Below are positions 26,109 through 35,681 of a stretch of DNA of 64,000 nt, one piece after another. The stretch spans positions 865,501 through 929,500 of the forward strand of contig NZ_CP155559.1 in assembly GCF_022095615.2 (NCBI RefSeq). Direction: 5' to 3'. The notes beneath the pieces were generated by a model. The model ran no database searches. It saw only the letters and a list, made by a program, of their open reading frames with translations, and was not told the DNA's origin. The number at the start of each line of letters is the position of its first letter. Position 1 is the first letter of the stretch. Source of the DNA: Bacillus thuringiensis (lineage in GTDB: Bacteria > Bacillota > Bacilli > Bacillales > Bacillaceae_G). The translations under genes were made by a program, and so were the position numbers.

Positions 26109-27566
26109 GTGTTATTTAACTCGTTTGAGTTTATTTTTTTATTTTTACCGATAGCATTTCTTTTATATTTTCTATTAAATAAATTTGGACAAACTACTTT
26201 AGCGAAAGCTTGGCTTGTGGCAGCATCTTTATTTTTCTATAGTTATTGGAATATAAAATATTTGCCGCTTATGTTAATATCGCTCCTTGTGAACTACTTT
26301 ATCGGAATGAGGCTCGTGAAGTATAAGAGTAAACTTCTTTTAACAGTAGGCTTAATATTTAATATAGGAATGCTTAGTTATTTTAAGTACTATGATTTCT
26401 TTTTACAAAATGTAAATTCGTTATTTGGAACTCATTTTACATTATTATCATTAACGTTACCGCTTGCGATTAGTTTCTATACATTCCAAAAGATTGCGTT
26501 TTTAGTAGATACGTATCGTGGGGAAACGGAGGCATGTCATTTTCTTGATTACGCTCTGTTTGTAACATTTTTTCCGCAACTTATTGCAGGACCAATTGTG
26601 CACCATGCGCAAATTATGCCTCAGTTTGCTGATCGTAGTAAAAAGCGTTGGCAATCAAATTATATCGTTCTCGGTATTTTTGTATTTGCCATCGGTATTT
26701 TCAAAAAAGTAGGGATTGCGGATGTTTTATCTCCCGTTGTACGGGAAGGGTTTGATGTACAGCAGTCGTTAACATTTGTTGAAGCGTGGCTTTCCTCATT
26801 AGCGTTTACATTCCAGCTATACTTTGATTTCAGTGGATATAGTGATATGGCAATTGGGATTGCGTTAATGTTTAATATTAAATTGCCTCAAAACTTTAAT
26901 TCCCCTTATAAAGCGGTGAGTATACAAGATTTTTGGCATCGCTGGCATATGACATTAAGCCAGTTTTTAACGAAATATGTGTACATTTCTCTCGGAGGAA
27001 ATAGAAAAGGAATTACGCGTACATACGTCAATATTATGATTGTTTTCTTAATAAGTGGACTTTGGCATGGAGCAGGTTGGACGTTTATTTTCTGGGGATT
27101 TCTGCACGGATTAGCTTCTGTCATTCATCGTTTGTGGAATAAAGCAGGAGGTCGCATGCCGGCCTGGGCAGGATGGCTCGTGACGTTTTTCTTCATTAAT
27201 ATAACGTGGGTATTCTTTAGAGCAACATCGATGCATGATGCGGTGAAAGTGTTAAAAGGAATGTTTGGATTTAATGGATTCGAACTAGCAAATAGCGTGT
27301 TCCCGGTGTTTATTATGGAGAAACTACAATTTTTAACAGAGTACGGTGTTTCATTTACTGAAGCATATCATGTTTCATTATTAAATACGGAAATAGTAGC
27401 GTACATTTTCGGGGCATTATGTATTAGTTTCTTCTTAAAAAATTCAATTCAGTTAAAAGACTCATTCCGTCCGACAGTATGGACGGCGTTATTTACTGCA
27501 ATATTACTTGTGTATAGTGTGTTGCATTTAACGAGTATTAGTGAGTTTTTATACTTTAATTTCTAG
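26109..27566 (+). CDS. patA2: PatA2-like MBOAT acetyl-transfer membrane protein
   Basis: Second MBOAT protein, 485 residues, starting at a GTG preceded by AGAAGGGAAGAG and reading MLFNSFEFIFLFLPIAF. The same core blocks as in PatA1 are seen: FPQLIAGPIVHH, QLYFDFSGYSDMAIGI, DFWHRWHMTLSQFLTKY and ISGLWHGAGWTFIFWG. It forms a pair with the SGNH-type gene that begins within ten bases of its stop. PatA1 and PatA2 both modify the SCWP in B. anthracis. The pair is divergent from patA1-patB1. Confidence 0.88.
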   Translation: MLFNSFEFIFLFLPIAFLLYFLLNKFGQTTLAKAWLVAASLFFYSYWNIKYLPLMLISLLVNYFIGMRLVKYKSKLLLTVGLIFNIGMLSYFKYYDFFLQNVNSLFGTHFTLLSLTLPLAISFYTFQKIAFLVDTYRGETEACHFLDYALFVTFFPQLIAGPIVHHAQIMPQFADRSKKRWQSNYIVLGIFVFAIGIFKKVGIADVLSPVVREGFDVQQSLTFVEAWLSSLAFTFQLYFDFSGYSDMAIGIALMFNIKLPQNFNSPYKAVSIQDFWHRWHMTLSQFLTKYVYISLGGNRKGITRTYVNIMIVFLISGLWHGAGWTFIFWGFLHGLASVIHRLWNKAGGRMPAWAGWLVTFFFINITWVFFRATSMHDAVKVLKGMFGFNGFELANSVFPVFIMEKLQFLTEYGVSFTEAYHVSLLNTEIVAYIFGALCISFFLKNSIQLKDSFRPTVWTALFTAILLVYSVLHLTSISEFLYFNF

Positions 27567-27575
27567 GTGGAGAAT

Positions 27576-28607
27576 ATGAAAAACAAACAGTGGCTTATTT
27601 TCGTTTTTGTATGTGTTTTTGTTCCACTTGCAGGTGTTGGAATATTTAATGGCTATGCAGATTCACTTTGGTTATTCTCGCATAAAAATAAGTGGAATGA
27701 TGTTCAGTTTGGGTTTAATGAGAGACAACAAAAAACGAATTATATAACATATCGTCCGTTTACTTATGATGGCGTTATACTTGGAAGTAGTAGAACAACG
27801 TTTATCAATGAAAATGATTTTACCGGATTAAACGCATTTAATTATGCGGTAAGTAGTACAGATCCACGTGAATATGATGCGTACATTGAATATGCAAAAG
27901 AACGAAAAGGTAGTGAACTATCTTCTATTGTGATTGGTTTAGATTTCCTTGGAACGAACAAAAATAGAGAAATCGGTTTTGATAAACCAGAAGTGTATAT
28001 TAATGAAGCGCAAAGCTTACTATATCCAATTAAATCGTATGTGAGTATGGATGGGATTACATACTCCCGAAATACAATTCAAAACTCTATTCATCACAAT
28101 AAGACTATCGATGTATATAATCGTGATAATGTAAAATCGATGCGTGAGTATACGAAAGAAGAGCGCGACGCACAAATCGCTGCGCAAGTAGATAAATTTA
28201 GTAGAGAGATTTACGGCGGGAATTATGAGTATCAAAATATGAAGGGAATATTAGGTACTGTAAAATCCCATAATCCGAATGCAAAGTTTTATATTTTCAC
28301 AACGCCTGTTTCAGAGCCGTTGTTCCGTACGATGATTCAATCAGGACGATGGGAAGATTATAAGAGATGGCTCCATGATGCTGTCGATGTATTTGGAGAA
28401 GTACATCATTTCATGTATTTAAATTCAGTAACAAAGAACTTAGATAACTATATGGATGGACATCATTTCAGACCGGAAATCGGGAAGATGATTGCACATA
28501 AAGTTGTAAATGAAGAAGATAGTACTGTGCCGAAAGATTTCGGTATTGTTATTACGAAAGATAATATTGATGAGGTGCTGGAGGAAATTCGGGCGTCTTT
28601 TCAATAG
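27576..28607 (+). CDS. patB2: PatB2-like membrane-anchored acetyltransferase partner
   Basis: A 343-residue protein with one N-terminal anchor (WLIFVFVCVFVPLAGVGIF) and an extracytoplasmic SGNH-like domain. The nucleophile block is probably GVILGSSRTTFINE near residue 70, and the histidine block DGHHFRPEIGKMIAHKV near residue 298. AGGTGGAG overlaps the patA2 stop and points to ATG 27576; a GTG at 27567 is open but leaves no room for a ribosome site. It is less DHHW-like than PatB1, so its exact acceptor may differ. Confidence 0.8.
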   Translation: MKNKQWLIFVFVCVFVPLAGVGIFNGYADSLWLFSHKNKWNDVQFGFNERQQKTNYITYRPFTYDGVILGSSRTTFINENDFTGLNAFNYAVSSTDPREYDAYIEYAKERKGSELSSIVIGLDFLGTNKNREIGFDKPEVYINEAQSLLYPIKSYVSMDGITYSRNTIQNSIHHNKTIDVYNRDNVKSMREYTKEERDAQIAAQVDKFSREIYGGNYEYQNMKGILGTVKSHNPNAKFYIFTTPVSEPLFRTMIQSGRWEDYKRWLHDAVDVFGEVHHFMYLNSVTKNLDNYMDGHHFRPEIGKMIAHKVVNEEDSTVPKDFGIVITKDNIDEVLEEIRASFQ

Positions 28608-28621
28608 AAAAAATAGTTTTG

Positions 28622-28662
28622 TAAAAAAGACTGAATCATAATGTGATTCGGTCTTTTTTTAC
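28622..28662 (+). terminator. Terminator of patA2-patB2
   Basis: AAAGACTGAATCA/TGTGATTCGGTCTTT stem followed by T. Confidence 0.85.
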
Positions 28663-28732
28663 AGGAAACATAAATATGGATGTAGAAATATTAGTTTGGA
28701 TAAAGGGAGAGGCAAAATTAAGGGGGAGAAGA

Positions 28733-29041
28733 ATGAGTAAATTCGGATTGTATGGTAAGTTTATTGTGGAAGAAAGTAACCGGGAAGAATTAACGGGTAT
28801 TTTGCTAGAGGCTGCGGAATCAATGAACTCACTTCATAGTTGTGAAGTGTATATTGTAAGTACTTCAGATGACGAGCCGAATGCTGTATATGTTTTTGAA
28901 GTATGGAGTAATGAAGAAGCGCATAAAGCATCTTTAATGTTAGAGTCTACACAAAATTTAATTAAGAGAGCAAAACCAATGATTACTGGAGCAGAAAGAA
29001 TGAGCACTTTGAATGCTAGAGGCGGTAAAGGGTTGGAATAG
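28733..29041 (+). CDS. Antibiotic-biosynthesis-monooxygenase (ABM) domain protein
   Basis: A 102-residue single-domain protein of the dimeric alpha/beta-barrel ABM family: LYGKFIVEESNREELTGILLEAAE, then EVYIVSTSDDEPNAVYVFEVW, then EEAHKASL. Family members range from monooxygenases to small-molecule-binding proteins, so no reaction can be stated. The frame is open from 28643, but AAGGGGGAGAAGA directly before ATG 28733 fixes the start, and the upstream part overlaps the patB2 terminator. Confidence 0.8.
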   Translation: MSKFGLYGKFIVEESNREELTGILLEAAESMNSLHSCEVYIVSTSDDEPNAVYVFEVWSNEEAHKASLMLESTQNLIKRAKPMITGAERMSTLNARGGKGLE

Positions 29042-29078
29042 AAAAGAAGCAGCATCCATCTGGATGCTGCTTCTTTTA
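29042..29078. terminator. Bidirectional terminator
   Basis: AAAGAAGCAGCATCC/GGATGCTGCTTCTTT with an ATCT loop between the convergent ABM gene and wpaA-like gene. Confidence 0.9.
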
Positions 29079-30455
29079 TTCTATTTCTAAATCAACAATT
29101 AAGTAAGCGAGTATAACAACGAAGAAAATGCTAACGGCTGGTGCTGTTAATACGTGTCCAGACATAAAGCCGATTCCAAGCGATAAGACGAGTGTGCTAG
29201 CTAGTAGCATATGTTTTACGCTAAATAGTTTCTTAAAGTTTGTGATGATGCGAATGAATATTTTTATACCGAAATAAAGAAGCGGCAGTAAGTACATAAG
29301 GAAACCGACAATTCCGAATGCGAAGAATAGGTCGTGGAAATCCATTTCGACTAACTTCATTTTCGTTGTATAGTTACCAGCGTACCCCATTCCAAATAGT
29401 TTTTGAGATAGTGGTGCTTCTTTATAGTATTGTTTATATACTTTTAAAAATTTGTCGCGATCACTGTAAATTAAACTTTTCATTTCAGAGTCTGTTAGTT
29501 CGCCTTGCTTATGTTCTTCTTCTTTAATTACTTTTCCTTCTTTTCGGTCTTTTTCTTCTTGTACTGATTTTTTGTATTCATATATTTGTAAATGGATGCT
29601 CATGTTTTTGGCGATAGGAGTTTGCGGTGTAAGTACGAGTAACCCTCCTAATACGACAGCAGCAACAACTGTATTTACAAGATATGTGAATCCTTTTCCT
29701 TCTTTTTTACGATGTATCATATATTCAATGAATAAGAAGAAAAGAGCGATACCAAGTGTAATAACGATGGCACCATAGCCAACTTTCGTTCCAATCATAA
29801 TGCTTGCATACATCGCAAGTACAGTTGGAATCCAGTAATACGCTTTTGAGAAAGAAGTTGTTTTATGAACCGAGTATAAGACAACGATTGGGAACATAAT
29901 TGCGAAAATGGAACTTAAATCATTTCCAGCAAAGAACCATCCTCTTGAACCGATCTTTGAGTTCGGATAGCTTGGAAAATCTGTACCAGTTGCCATAGCC
30001 GCGATGATTGAAATACTTAAAATTAATGTTGCATATAAGAAATACGTAATGATTTTATGAAACGCATATTCGTTATTTTTTAATTCTTTTATTGCGATAA
30101 TATATCCAAACAGTAGTACAATTGGATATACACTTTTCAAAATAAATTTCACTTCTTCTCCAAATGAAACTGGAGATTTGACCATTAAATTATTCACAAG
30201 GCCGATTGCGAGCACGATGCCAAATAGACATAAATAAAGAATATACTTTTTCGCGCCTTGTTGTTTATGGTGAAGAAGTAGATAACCTAATGCAAGAAGC
30301 ATAAAGGCGAAACGGACTACGATTCCGACTGTTGCGCTCATGTGTAATACATAGATTGAAAAAGACGTTAATAAATCTAAGATTGGTTGAAACACAATGA
30401 ATAGCAGCAGGAAATGCGGGAAGGAGCTATCCGTCTGTTTTAACTTAGTAACCAT
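29076..30455 (-). CDS. wpaA: WpaA-like O-antigen ligase family membrane protein
   Basis: Polytopic membrane protein of about 459 residues with some ten to twelve membrane segments and a large charged extracytoplasmic loop in the second half (EYKKSVQEEKDRKEGK...). The Wzy/WaaL signature region includes GSRGWFFAGNDLSSIFAIMF. In B. anthracis, WpaA and WpaB are O-antigen-ligase-like proteins needed for SCWP assembly, and from memory wpaA maps a few genes beyond eag, as here. The name therefore rests on family plus position. I prefer ATG 30455, after GGAGGAAC, over ATG 30467. Terminates at the shared hairpin. Confidence 0.75.
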   Translation of the reverse strand: MVTKLKQTDSSFPHFLLLFIVFQPILDLLTSFSIYVLHMSATVGIVVRFAFMLLALGYLLLHHKQQGAKKYILYLCLFGIVLAIGLVNNLMVKSPVSFGEEVKFILKSVYPIVLLFGYIIAIKELKNNEYAFHKIITYFLYATLILSISIIAAMATGTDFPSYPNSKIGSRGWFFAGNDLSSIFAIMFPIVVLYSVHKTTSFSKAYYWIPTVLAMYASIMIGTKVGYGAIVITLGIALFFLFIEYMIHRKKEGKGFTYLVNTVVAAVVLGGLLVLTPQTPIAKNMSIHLQIYEYKKSVQEEKDRKEGKVIKEEEHKQGELTDSEMKSLIYSDRDKFLKVYKQYYKEAPLSQKLFGMGYAGNYTTKMKLVEMDFHDLFFAFGIVGFLMYLLPLLYFGIKIFIRIITNFKKLFSVKHMLLASTLVLSLGIGFMSGHVLTAPAVSIFFVVILAYLIVDLEIE

Positions 30456-30763
30456 ATGTTCCTCCATTTCTTCATTCCTTTATTTCAGAGCCTCTATATA
30501 AATAGGAAGGAGAATGAATTTCTATATTTAATTTTTATATCAGACTTAAGGATACACTATTTCATTGTAATGGTAAATAGATGAGGAGAGGCGATAAACC
30601 GACTTTAATTCCTATATTTTTTAACGAAATTGTATGTTTTATACAAGGTTATATACAAATTACGAGATTATTAGACAGAAAATTAAGAAAAAAGAAGGGT
30701 TTTTCAACTCCTTTCTATAATTATATAAGTATAATCTTTATGTAGAAAAGAGGGGTATATATA
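30456..30763. other. Divergent promoter region
   Basis: A 308-base AT-rich gap between the divergent wpaA-like and enoyl-CoA hydratase genes. TATAAG/TATAAT-like -10 elements lie around 30716-30735 for the plus-strand gene. I saw no palindrome or riboswitch-like fold. Confidence 0.45.
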
Positions 30764-31552
30764 ATGGAAGTAACAAGTAAAACAGAATCTGTCGTTGTGA
30801 AGTATGAAGGGCGCGTTGCAACGGTTATGGTCAATCGCCCAGAGGTGTTAAATGCATTAGATGAGCCAACATTAAAAGAGTTATTACAAAAATTGAAAGA
30901 AGTAGCGGAGAGTTCTGCACACATTGTTGTGTTATGCGGAAACGGCCGTGGTTTTTCTGCGGGTGGAGATATTAAATCGATGCTTTCGAGTAATGATGAA
31001 AGCAAGTTTGATGGTATTATGAATACCATTTCTGAAGTCGTTGTCACTTTATATACGATGCCGAAGCTCGTTATTAGCGCTATTCATGGACCAACTGCTG
31101 GTCTTGGATTAAGTATTGCGTTAACAGCTGACTATGTGATGGCGGATATTTCATCCGTTATTGCGATGAACTTTATTGGAATCGCTTTAATTCCAGATGG
31201 AGGCGGCCATTTCTTCCTTCAAAAGCGTGTCGGTGAAAATATGACGAAGCAAATTATTTGGGAAGGAAAGAAATTATCAGCAACAGAAGCGCTTGATATC
31301 GGCTTAATTGATGAAGTAATCGGCGAGGATTTCCAAACGGCTGTGAAGCAAAAAATTAGTGAATGGTCACAAAAGCCGATTAAAGCGATGATTCAAACGA
31401 AGCAAATTTTATGTGAAGTAAATCGCTCTAATTTAGAACAAACGCTGCAACTTGAAAAGCGTGGTCAATATGCGATGAGACAAACAGCGGATCATAAAGA
31501 GGGCATTGCTGCGTTTTTAGAAAAACGCTTGCCAGCATTTAAAGGAGAATAA
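30764..31552 (+). CDS. Enoyl-CoA hydratase/isomerase family protein
   Basis: Crotonase-fold protein of 262 residues. The oxyanion-hole segments are GRGFSAGGDIKSML and HGPTAGLGLSIALTADYVMA, and the C-terminal helices include AMIQTKQIL. The general-acid/base glutamate position typical of hydratases is not obvious: the second site reads FIGIALIPDGGGHFFL, as in some isomerases with Asp. It probably acts in fatty or aromatic acyl-CoA breakdown. AGAGGGG precedes ATG 30764. It is monocistronic with a strong terminator. Confidence 0.87.
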   Translation: MEVTSKTESVVVKYEGRVATVMVNRPEVLNALDEPTLKELLQKLKEVAESSAHIVVLCGNGRGFSAGGDIKSMLSSNDESKFDGIMNTISEVVVTLYTMPKLVISAIHGPTAGLGLSIALTADYVMADISSVIAMNFIGIALIPDGGGHFFLQKRVGENMTKQIIWEGKKLSATEALDIGLIDEVIGEDFQTAVKQKISEWSQKPIKAMIQTKQILCEVNRSNLEQTLQLEKRGQYAMRQTADHKEGIAAFLEKRLPAFKGE

Positions 31553-31610
31553 AGTGAAATATTAATTAATGGTAGTTTTACTGCCGGTTAATTTAAGGTA
31601 AAGGGGAGAA

Positions 31611-31653
31611 AGTGCTAACACATTTTAGTATAATTGTGTTAGCACTTTTTTTT
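31611..31653 (+). terminator. Terminator of the enoyl-CoA hydratase gene
   Basis: AGTGCTAACACA/TGTGTTAGCACT stem and eight T. Confidence 0.92.
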
Positions 31654-31664
31654 AGGAGTAATAT

Positions 31665-31982
31665 ATGAAGAAAATTATCGGTGTTATCGGCATAATTGTC
31701 ATAGCATATTATGCATTGCATAGTACACCATCTATGGCGGTGCGAACTGCGTTGTTTTTTGAAGGACATCCAAGCGTTGCGTTTTCTGGCGGGGTGACGA
31801 AAGAAAAAGATGTGAAAAAAGAAGCAATTCCAGCTGAGTACCAAACTTTATATGGTAAGGAAGAAGAATTAGAGCACTATTTCTTTCCGCACGTAAGAGC
31901 ACATGGATCAGGGATTGATATGCTTAGCGCGTGCGTGAAGAAAAAATGGTTTTTCTATACAGCGGAGCTCGGATGTTATTAA
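31665..31982 (+). CDS. Small secreted or membrane-anchored hypothetical protein
   Basis: A 105-residue protein with an N-terminal hydrophobic segment (IIGVIGIIVIAYYAL) that acts as signal or anchor, followed by a short extracytoplasmic domain with two cysteines (LSACVKKK and ELGC). The family is not recognised. TAGGAG lies before ATG 31665. The next gene begins 14 bases after the stop, so they are probably co-transcribed. Confidence 0.72.
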   Translation: MKKIIGVIGIIVIAYYALHSTPSMAVRTALFFEGHPSVAFSGGVTKEKDVKKEAIPAEYQTLYGKEEELEHYFFPHVRAHGSGIDMLSACVKKKWFFYTAELGCY

Positions 31983-31996
31983 ACATAGGAGGATGA

Positions 31997-32326
31997 ATGA
32001 TGTCAGCATATAACAAGTTAGTAAGAGATCGTGTTCCAGAGAAGATTTTGATGTCTGGAAAAACATATACAGCACAAAATTTAACAGGACAAGCATACAT
32101 ACAAGCTTTAGCGAAAATTGGAACAGAAGAAATTCGTGAATTTGCTTCTATGAAAGAGCGTGAACATGCGCTTGATTCTCTTGCGGATGCACTGGAAGTA
32201 ATTATCTCATTAGCGCGTGCAGAAGGTGCAACAATTGAAGATGTAGAACGTCTACGAAAGCAAAGAGAAATAGAGCGCGGTGGGTTTGAAAGAGGCATTT
32301 ATTTATTAGATGTTTCAGAAGAATAG
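31997..32326 (+). CDS. MazG-like nucleoside triphosphate pyrophosphohydrolase
   Basis: A 109-residue all-helical protein starting YNKLVRDRVPEKI, the signature of the phosphoribosyl-ATP-pyrophosphohydrolase/MazG-like family. The metal-binding acidic motif is EEIREF with DALEVI downstream, and the tail ERGGFERGIYLL is conserved. A paralog lies at 63563-63883 with the same start and tail. These proteins are assumed to hydrolyse non-canonical or excess NTPs. ATG 31997 or 32000 could be used; TAGGAGGATG precedes both. Confidence 0.82.
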   Translation: MMSAYNKLVRDRVPEKILMSGKTYTAQNLTGQAYIQALAKIGTEEIREFASMKEREHALDSLADALEVIISLARAEGATIEDVERLRKQREIERGGFERGIYLLDVSEE

Positions 32327-32332
32327 TTTCGT

Positions 32333-32372
32333 AGGGAAAGCATAGCGTTAGTGAGTAACGCTATGCTTTTTT
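32333..32372. terminator. Terminator after the MazG-like gene
   Basis: AAGCATAGCGTTA/TAACGCTATGCTT with T run. The end of the minus-strand small gene (stop at 32348) falls inside this hairpin. Confidence 0.88.
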
Positions 32373-32527
32373 GTTGCAATTAAACTAATAATGAAGAAGA
32401 TAACTGTTAATAGCCAGCCAATTGTAATAGAAGTAGTAGTGTGAACTGCATAAGAAACTTGTAAACAAAATAATGATGCTAAAAACCAGATGAATGCAGT
32501 ATGTATATATTTTTTTGATATATTCAT
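32348..32527 (-). CDS. Small two-helix membrane protein, 59 aa
   Basis: A short minus-strand frame from ATG 32527 with a good AAAGGAGAT site upstream. It encodes MNISKKYIHTAFIWFLA, a first hydrophobic helix, a polar turn (HTTTS) and a second helix (WLLTVIFFIISLIA), ending in a basic KKH tail with the positive-inside pattern. Product unknown. The stop lies inside the terminator hairpin shared with the plus-strand gene. Confidence 0.6.
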   Translation of the reverse strand: MNISKKYIHTAFIWFLASLFCLQVSYAVHTTTSITIGWLLTVIFFIISLIATKKHSVTH

Positions 32528-32653
32528 AGTTTATATCTCCTTTTGTATACTAAAAAGAATTTTACCGCAATTTAGAAAATTAAGCTATATGAGTAGAGGA
32601 TTTATAGTAAATTCGGTATACTAAATAATAGAGAAAATGAGGAGGGAACGACA

Positions 32654-33703
32654 ATGGCACATCATGCGAAAGAAACGATGGAATTGATTAAGGAGCTTGT
32701 CTCTATTCCAAGTCCATCTGGAAATACAGAGAAAATCATTCGTTTTATTGAAAACTATGTAAGTGAGTGGAACGTAGAAACGAAGCGTAACAATAAAGGC
32801 GCTCTTATTTTAACGGTAAAAGGGAAAAATGATGCACAGCACCGTTTATTAACGGCACACGTTGATACGTTAGGTGCGATGGTGAAAGAAATTAAATCTG
32901 ACGGTCGTCTGAGTCTTTCTATGATTGGTGGATTTCGCTGGAACTCTGTAGAAGGGGAATATTGCGAAATTGAAACATCAAGCGGTAAGACGTATACAGG
33001 AACGATTTTAATGCATCAAACATCTGTGCATGTATATAAAGATGCAGGTGAAGCGAAACGCGACGAGAAAAATATTGAGGTTCGTATTGATGAGCGTGTA
33101 TTTTCAGCTGATGAAGTGCGCGAATTAGGAATTGAAGTAGGAGACTTCGTTTCATTCGATCCGCGCGTTCAAATTACAGAGAGTGGATACATAAAATCAC
33201 GTCATTTAGATGACAAAGTAAGTGTTGCGATTCTATTAAAATTAATTAAAAGATTACAAGACGAAAACGTAACATTACCATATACAACTCATTTCTTAAT
33301 TTCTAACAATGAAGAGATTGGATACGGTGGTAACTCTAATATTCCAGAAGAAACGGTTGAATATTTAGCAGTTGATATGGGGGCGTTAGGTGATGGACAA
33401 GCATCTGACGAATATACAGTATCTATTTGTGCAAAAGACTCTAGTGGTCCGTATCATTATGCACTGCGTAAACATTTAGTAGAGCTTGCGAAAACGAACA
33501 ATATTGAATATAAAGTAGATATTTATCCGTACTATGGATCGGATGCATCGGCTGCGATTCACGCTGGATTTGATGTGAAACATGCATTAATTGGAGCGGG
33601 TATTGATTCTTCTCATGCGTTTGAGCGTACACATGAAAGTTCGATTGCACATACAGAAGCACTTGTTTATTCATATGTATTATCAGAGATGATTGCGGAA
33701 TAA
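32654..33703 (+). CDS. M42 family metallopeptidase
   Basis: A 349-residue di-zinc aminopeptidase of the glutamyl-aminopeptidase/tetrahedral type, cytoplasmic. Motifs seen: AHVDTLGAMV (first zinc His and Asp), KSRHLDDKVS (bridging Asp), SNNEEIGYGGNS (catalytic Glu-Glu), AVDMGA and the late histidine in GIDSSHAFERTH. It degrades short peptides. GAGGGAACG precedes ATG 32654. Single gene with its own promoter and terminator. Confidence 0.92.
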   Translation: MAHHAKETMELIKELVSIPSPSGNTEKIIRFIENYVSEWNVETKRNNKGALILTVKGKNDAQHRLLTAHVDTLGAMVKEIKSDGRLSLSMIGGFRWNSVEGEYCEIETSSGKTYTGTILMHQTSVHVYKDAGEAKRDEKNIEVRIDERVFSADEVRELGIEVGDFVSFDPRVQITESGYIKSRHLDDKVSVAILLKLIKRLQDENVTLPYTTHFLISNNEEIGYGGNSNIPEETVEYLAVDMGALGDGQASDEYTVSICAKDSSGPYHYALRKHLVELAKTNNIEYKVDIYPYYGSDASAAIHAGFDVKHALIGAGIDSSHAFERTHESSIAHTEALVYSYVLSEMIAE

Positions 33704-33705
33704 GA

Positions 33706-33738
33706 AAAGAAATAGGCTGCCAGAGGTAGCCTATTTTT
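33706..33738 (+). terminator. Terminator of the M42 peptidase gene
   Basis: AATAGGCTGCC/GGTAGCCTATT hairpin with T run. Confidence 0.85.
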
Positions 33739-33942
33739 GTTTGCAGAGAAATCGATTTTATTCAACAAAAAGTAAATTAATTGTATTTTATTTTACAATA
33801 TTAAGAAAGTAGGTTTACTACATAATTCGAGTATTATAAAATGATAGAGGCGCACTAATTTTTTTTGTTCGGGTTTGTTATGATTTGTATATTAAGATTA
33901 CGCGTTATTAAAAGGTGATTATCGAGAGGAGTATTATTTTTT

Positions 33943-35532
33943 ATGAAGTATCGTGCAGTCGCGGCAGGTATTTTAGCCGCAAGTTTATTATCGTCTCCAG
34001 TAAGTAGTTTCGCAGCAGCGAAGAAGTTTTCGGATGTTCCTACATGGGCGCAAGAATCAGTTGATTATTTAGTAGGGAAAAAAGCGCTTGATGGAAAGCC
34101 AGATGGAACGTTTTCTCCATCTGAAGCAGTAGATAGAGGATCAGCTGCAAAAATCTTAGCAGTCGTTCTTGGTTTACCAATCGATCCAAAAGCAAAACCA
34201 TCTTTTAAAGATGCACAAAGCCATTGGGCAGCACCGTACATTGCTGCAGTGGAAAAAGCAGGTGCAATTAGTGGAGATGGTACTGGTAATTTCAATCCAT
34301 TCGGTAAAATTAACCGTGCATCTATGGCATCTATGTTAGTACAAGCATACTCATTAGATAAAAAAATTATTGGAGAACTTCCAACACAGTTTAAAGATTT
34401 GGAACCTCATTGGGGTAAGAAACAAGCTAATATTTTAGTAGCTTTAGAGATTTCTAAGGGTACAGGAAATGGCTGGAATCCTGAAGGAACTGTAACTCGT
34501 GCAGAAGCAGCTCAGTTCATTGCAATGGCTGATAAAGATAAAACAAATACATCAAAAAAAATGTATATGAATAGAAACTTTATTACATATCATCAACCAT
34601 CATTATCATCTGGTATTACTGACGTTCAGCATAAGCCACAAATGGTTGAAGTGAAAGAGCAAAGAGCAGACGGCTGGTTGAAAATTGTAACAAGTAAAGG
34701 TGAGAAGTGGACACCTTTAACAGAAAAAACAGAAACGATTAACCAAGACTTTACTGCATATGAAACAGCTTCACATAGTTCTAAAGTGCTAGGTACATAT
34801 AATGCACAAACAGTAACGATTATGGAAGAGAGTGGCAGCTGGATTCGTATCCGCGTAGGCGCTGGCTTCCAGTGGGTTGATAAAAATCAATTAAACCCAG
34901 TAAAACAAGAGAACTTCCTAGAAGGTAAAGCGATTATTATTGATCCAGGTCACGGTGGAATTGACTCGGGTAATCCTGGTTATTATGAGAAAGAAAGTGA
35001 AACTGTATTAGATGTATCATTACGATTACAGAAAATATTTGAGAAAAAGACACCATTTACTGTGATGTTCACTCGTACAGATAATACACGCCCAGGAACA
35101 AGTGGTCCTGATTCATTAAAGAAACGTGTAGAATTTGCACAGGAACATAATGGAGATATTTTTGTAAGTATTCATGGTAACGGTACGGAAGATAAAAAAG
35201 GGCATGGTACAGAAACATTCTATTATGCAGCAGCACCGACAAGATCAACGAATCCATATGTAGATGAAAGTCGTTTATTAGCACAAAAAATTCAAGACCG
35301 TCTTGTGAAAGCACTGGGAACAACAGACCGTGGTGTGAAAAAAGGTGATCTATATGTGATTAGAGAAAATACAATGCCAGCTGTATTAACAGAATTAGCA
35401 TTTGTAGATAATAAAAGTGATGCAGATAAAATCGCTACACCAAAGCAGAGACAAGATGCAGCAGAAGCGATTTATCAAGGTATTTTAGATTATTACGAAG
35501 CAAAGGGTAATAACGTATCTTCTTTCCGTTAA
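33943..35532 (+). CDS. SLH-anchored N-acetylmuramoyl-L-alanine amidase
   Basis: S-layer-associated murein hydrolase of 529 residues. A signal peptide ends near SSFAAA (about residue 26). Three SLH domains (about 28-200) tether it to pyruvylated SCWP, and an SH3-like wall-binding region (about 210-315) follows. An Amidase_3 domain (about 325-520) has zinc ligands His337 (DPGHGG) and His411 (SIHGNG) and catalytic Glu484 (LTELAF). It cleaves the amide between MurNAc and the stem peptide during wall turnover or cell separation. It belongs to the Bsl group of B. anthracis; the exact Bsl letter is uncertain. AGAGGAG lies before ATG 33943. Confidence 0.92.
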   Translation: MKYRAVAAGILAASLLSSPVSSFAAAKKFSDVPTWAQESVDYLVGKKALDGKPDGTFSPSEAVDRGSAAKILAVVLGLPIDPKAKPSFKDAQSHWAAPYIAAVEKAGAISGDGTGNFNPFGKINRASMASMLVQAYSLDKKIIGELPTQFKDLEPHWGKKQANILVALEISKGTGNGWNPEGTVTRAEAAQFIAMADKDKTNTSKKMYMNRNFITYHQPSLSSGITDVQHKPQMVEVKEQRADGWLKIVTSKGEKWTPLTEKTETINQDFTAYETASHSSKVLGTYNAQTVTIMEESGSWIRIRVGAGFQWVDKNQLNPVKQENFLEGKAIIIDPGHGGIDSGNPGYYEKESETVLDVSLRLQKIFEKKTPFTVMFTRTDNTRPGTSGPDSLKKRVEFAQEHNGDIFVSIHGNGTEDKKGHGTETFYYAAAPTRSTNPYVDESRLLAQKIQDRLVKALGTTDRGVKKGDLYVIRENTMPAVLTELAFVDNKSDADKIATPKQRQDAAEAIYQGILDYYEAKGNNVSSFR

Positions 35533-35578
35533 TAAATAAAAAGAGATTGCCAATAGGCAGTCTCTTTTATTTATTAAC
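35533..35578. terminator. Terminator of the SLH amidase gene
   Basis: Near-perfect inverted repeat AATAAATAAAA AGAGATTGCC with its complement, rich in flanking T. Confidence 0.87.
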
Positions 35579-35681
35579 GTTTCTCTTTATTTCCGGCATG
35601 TGATATCATTTAATTTTATACGAAAAAGTATTGTAGCAATTGTAATCATAACAATTTTAAACGATAGAGGATGATCATAGA

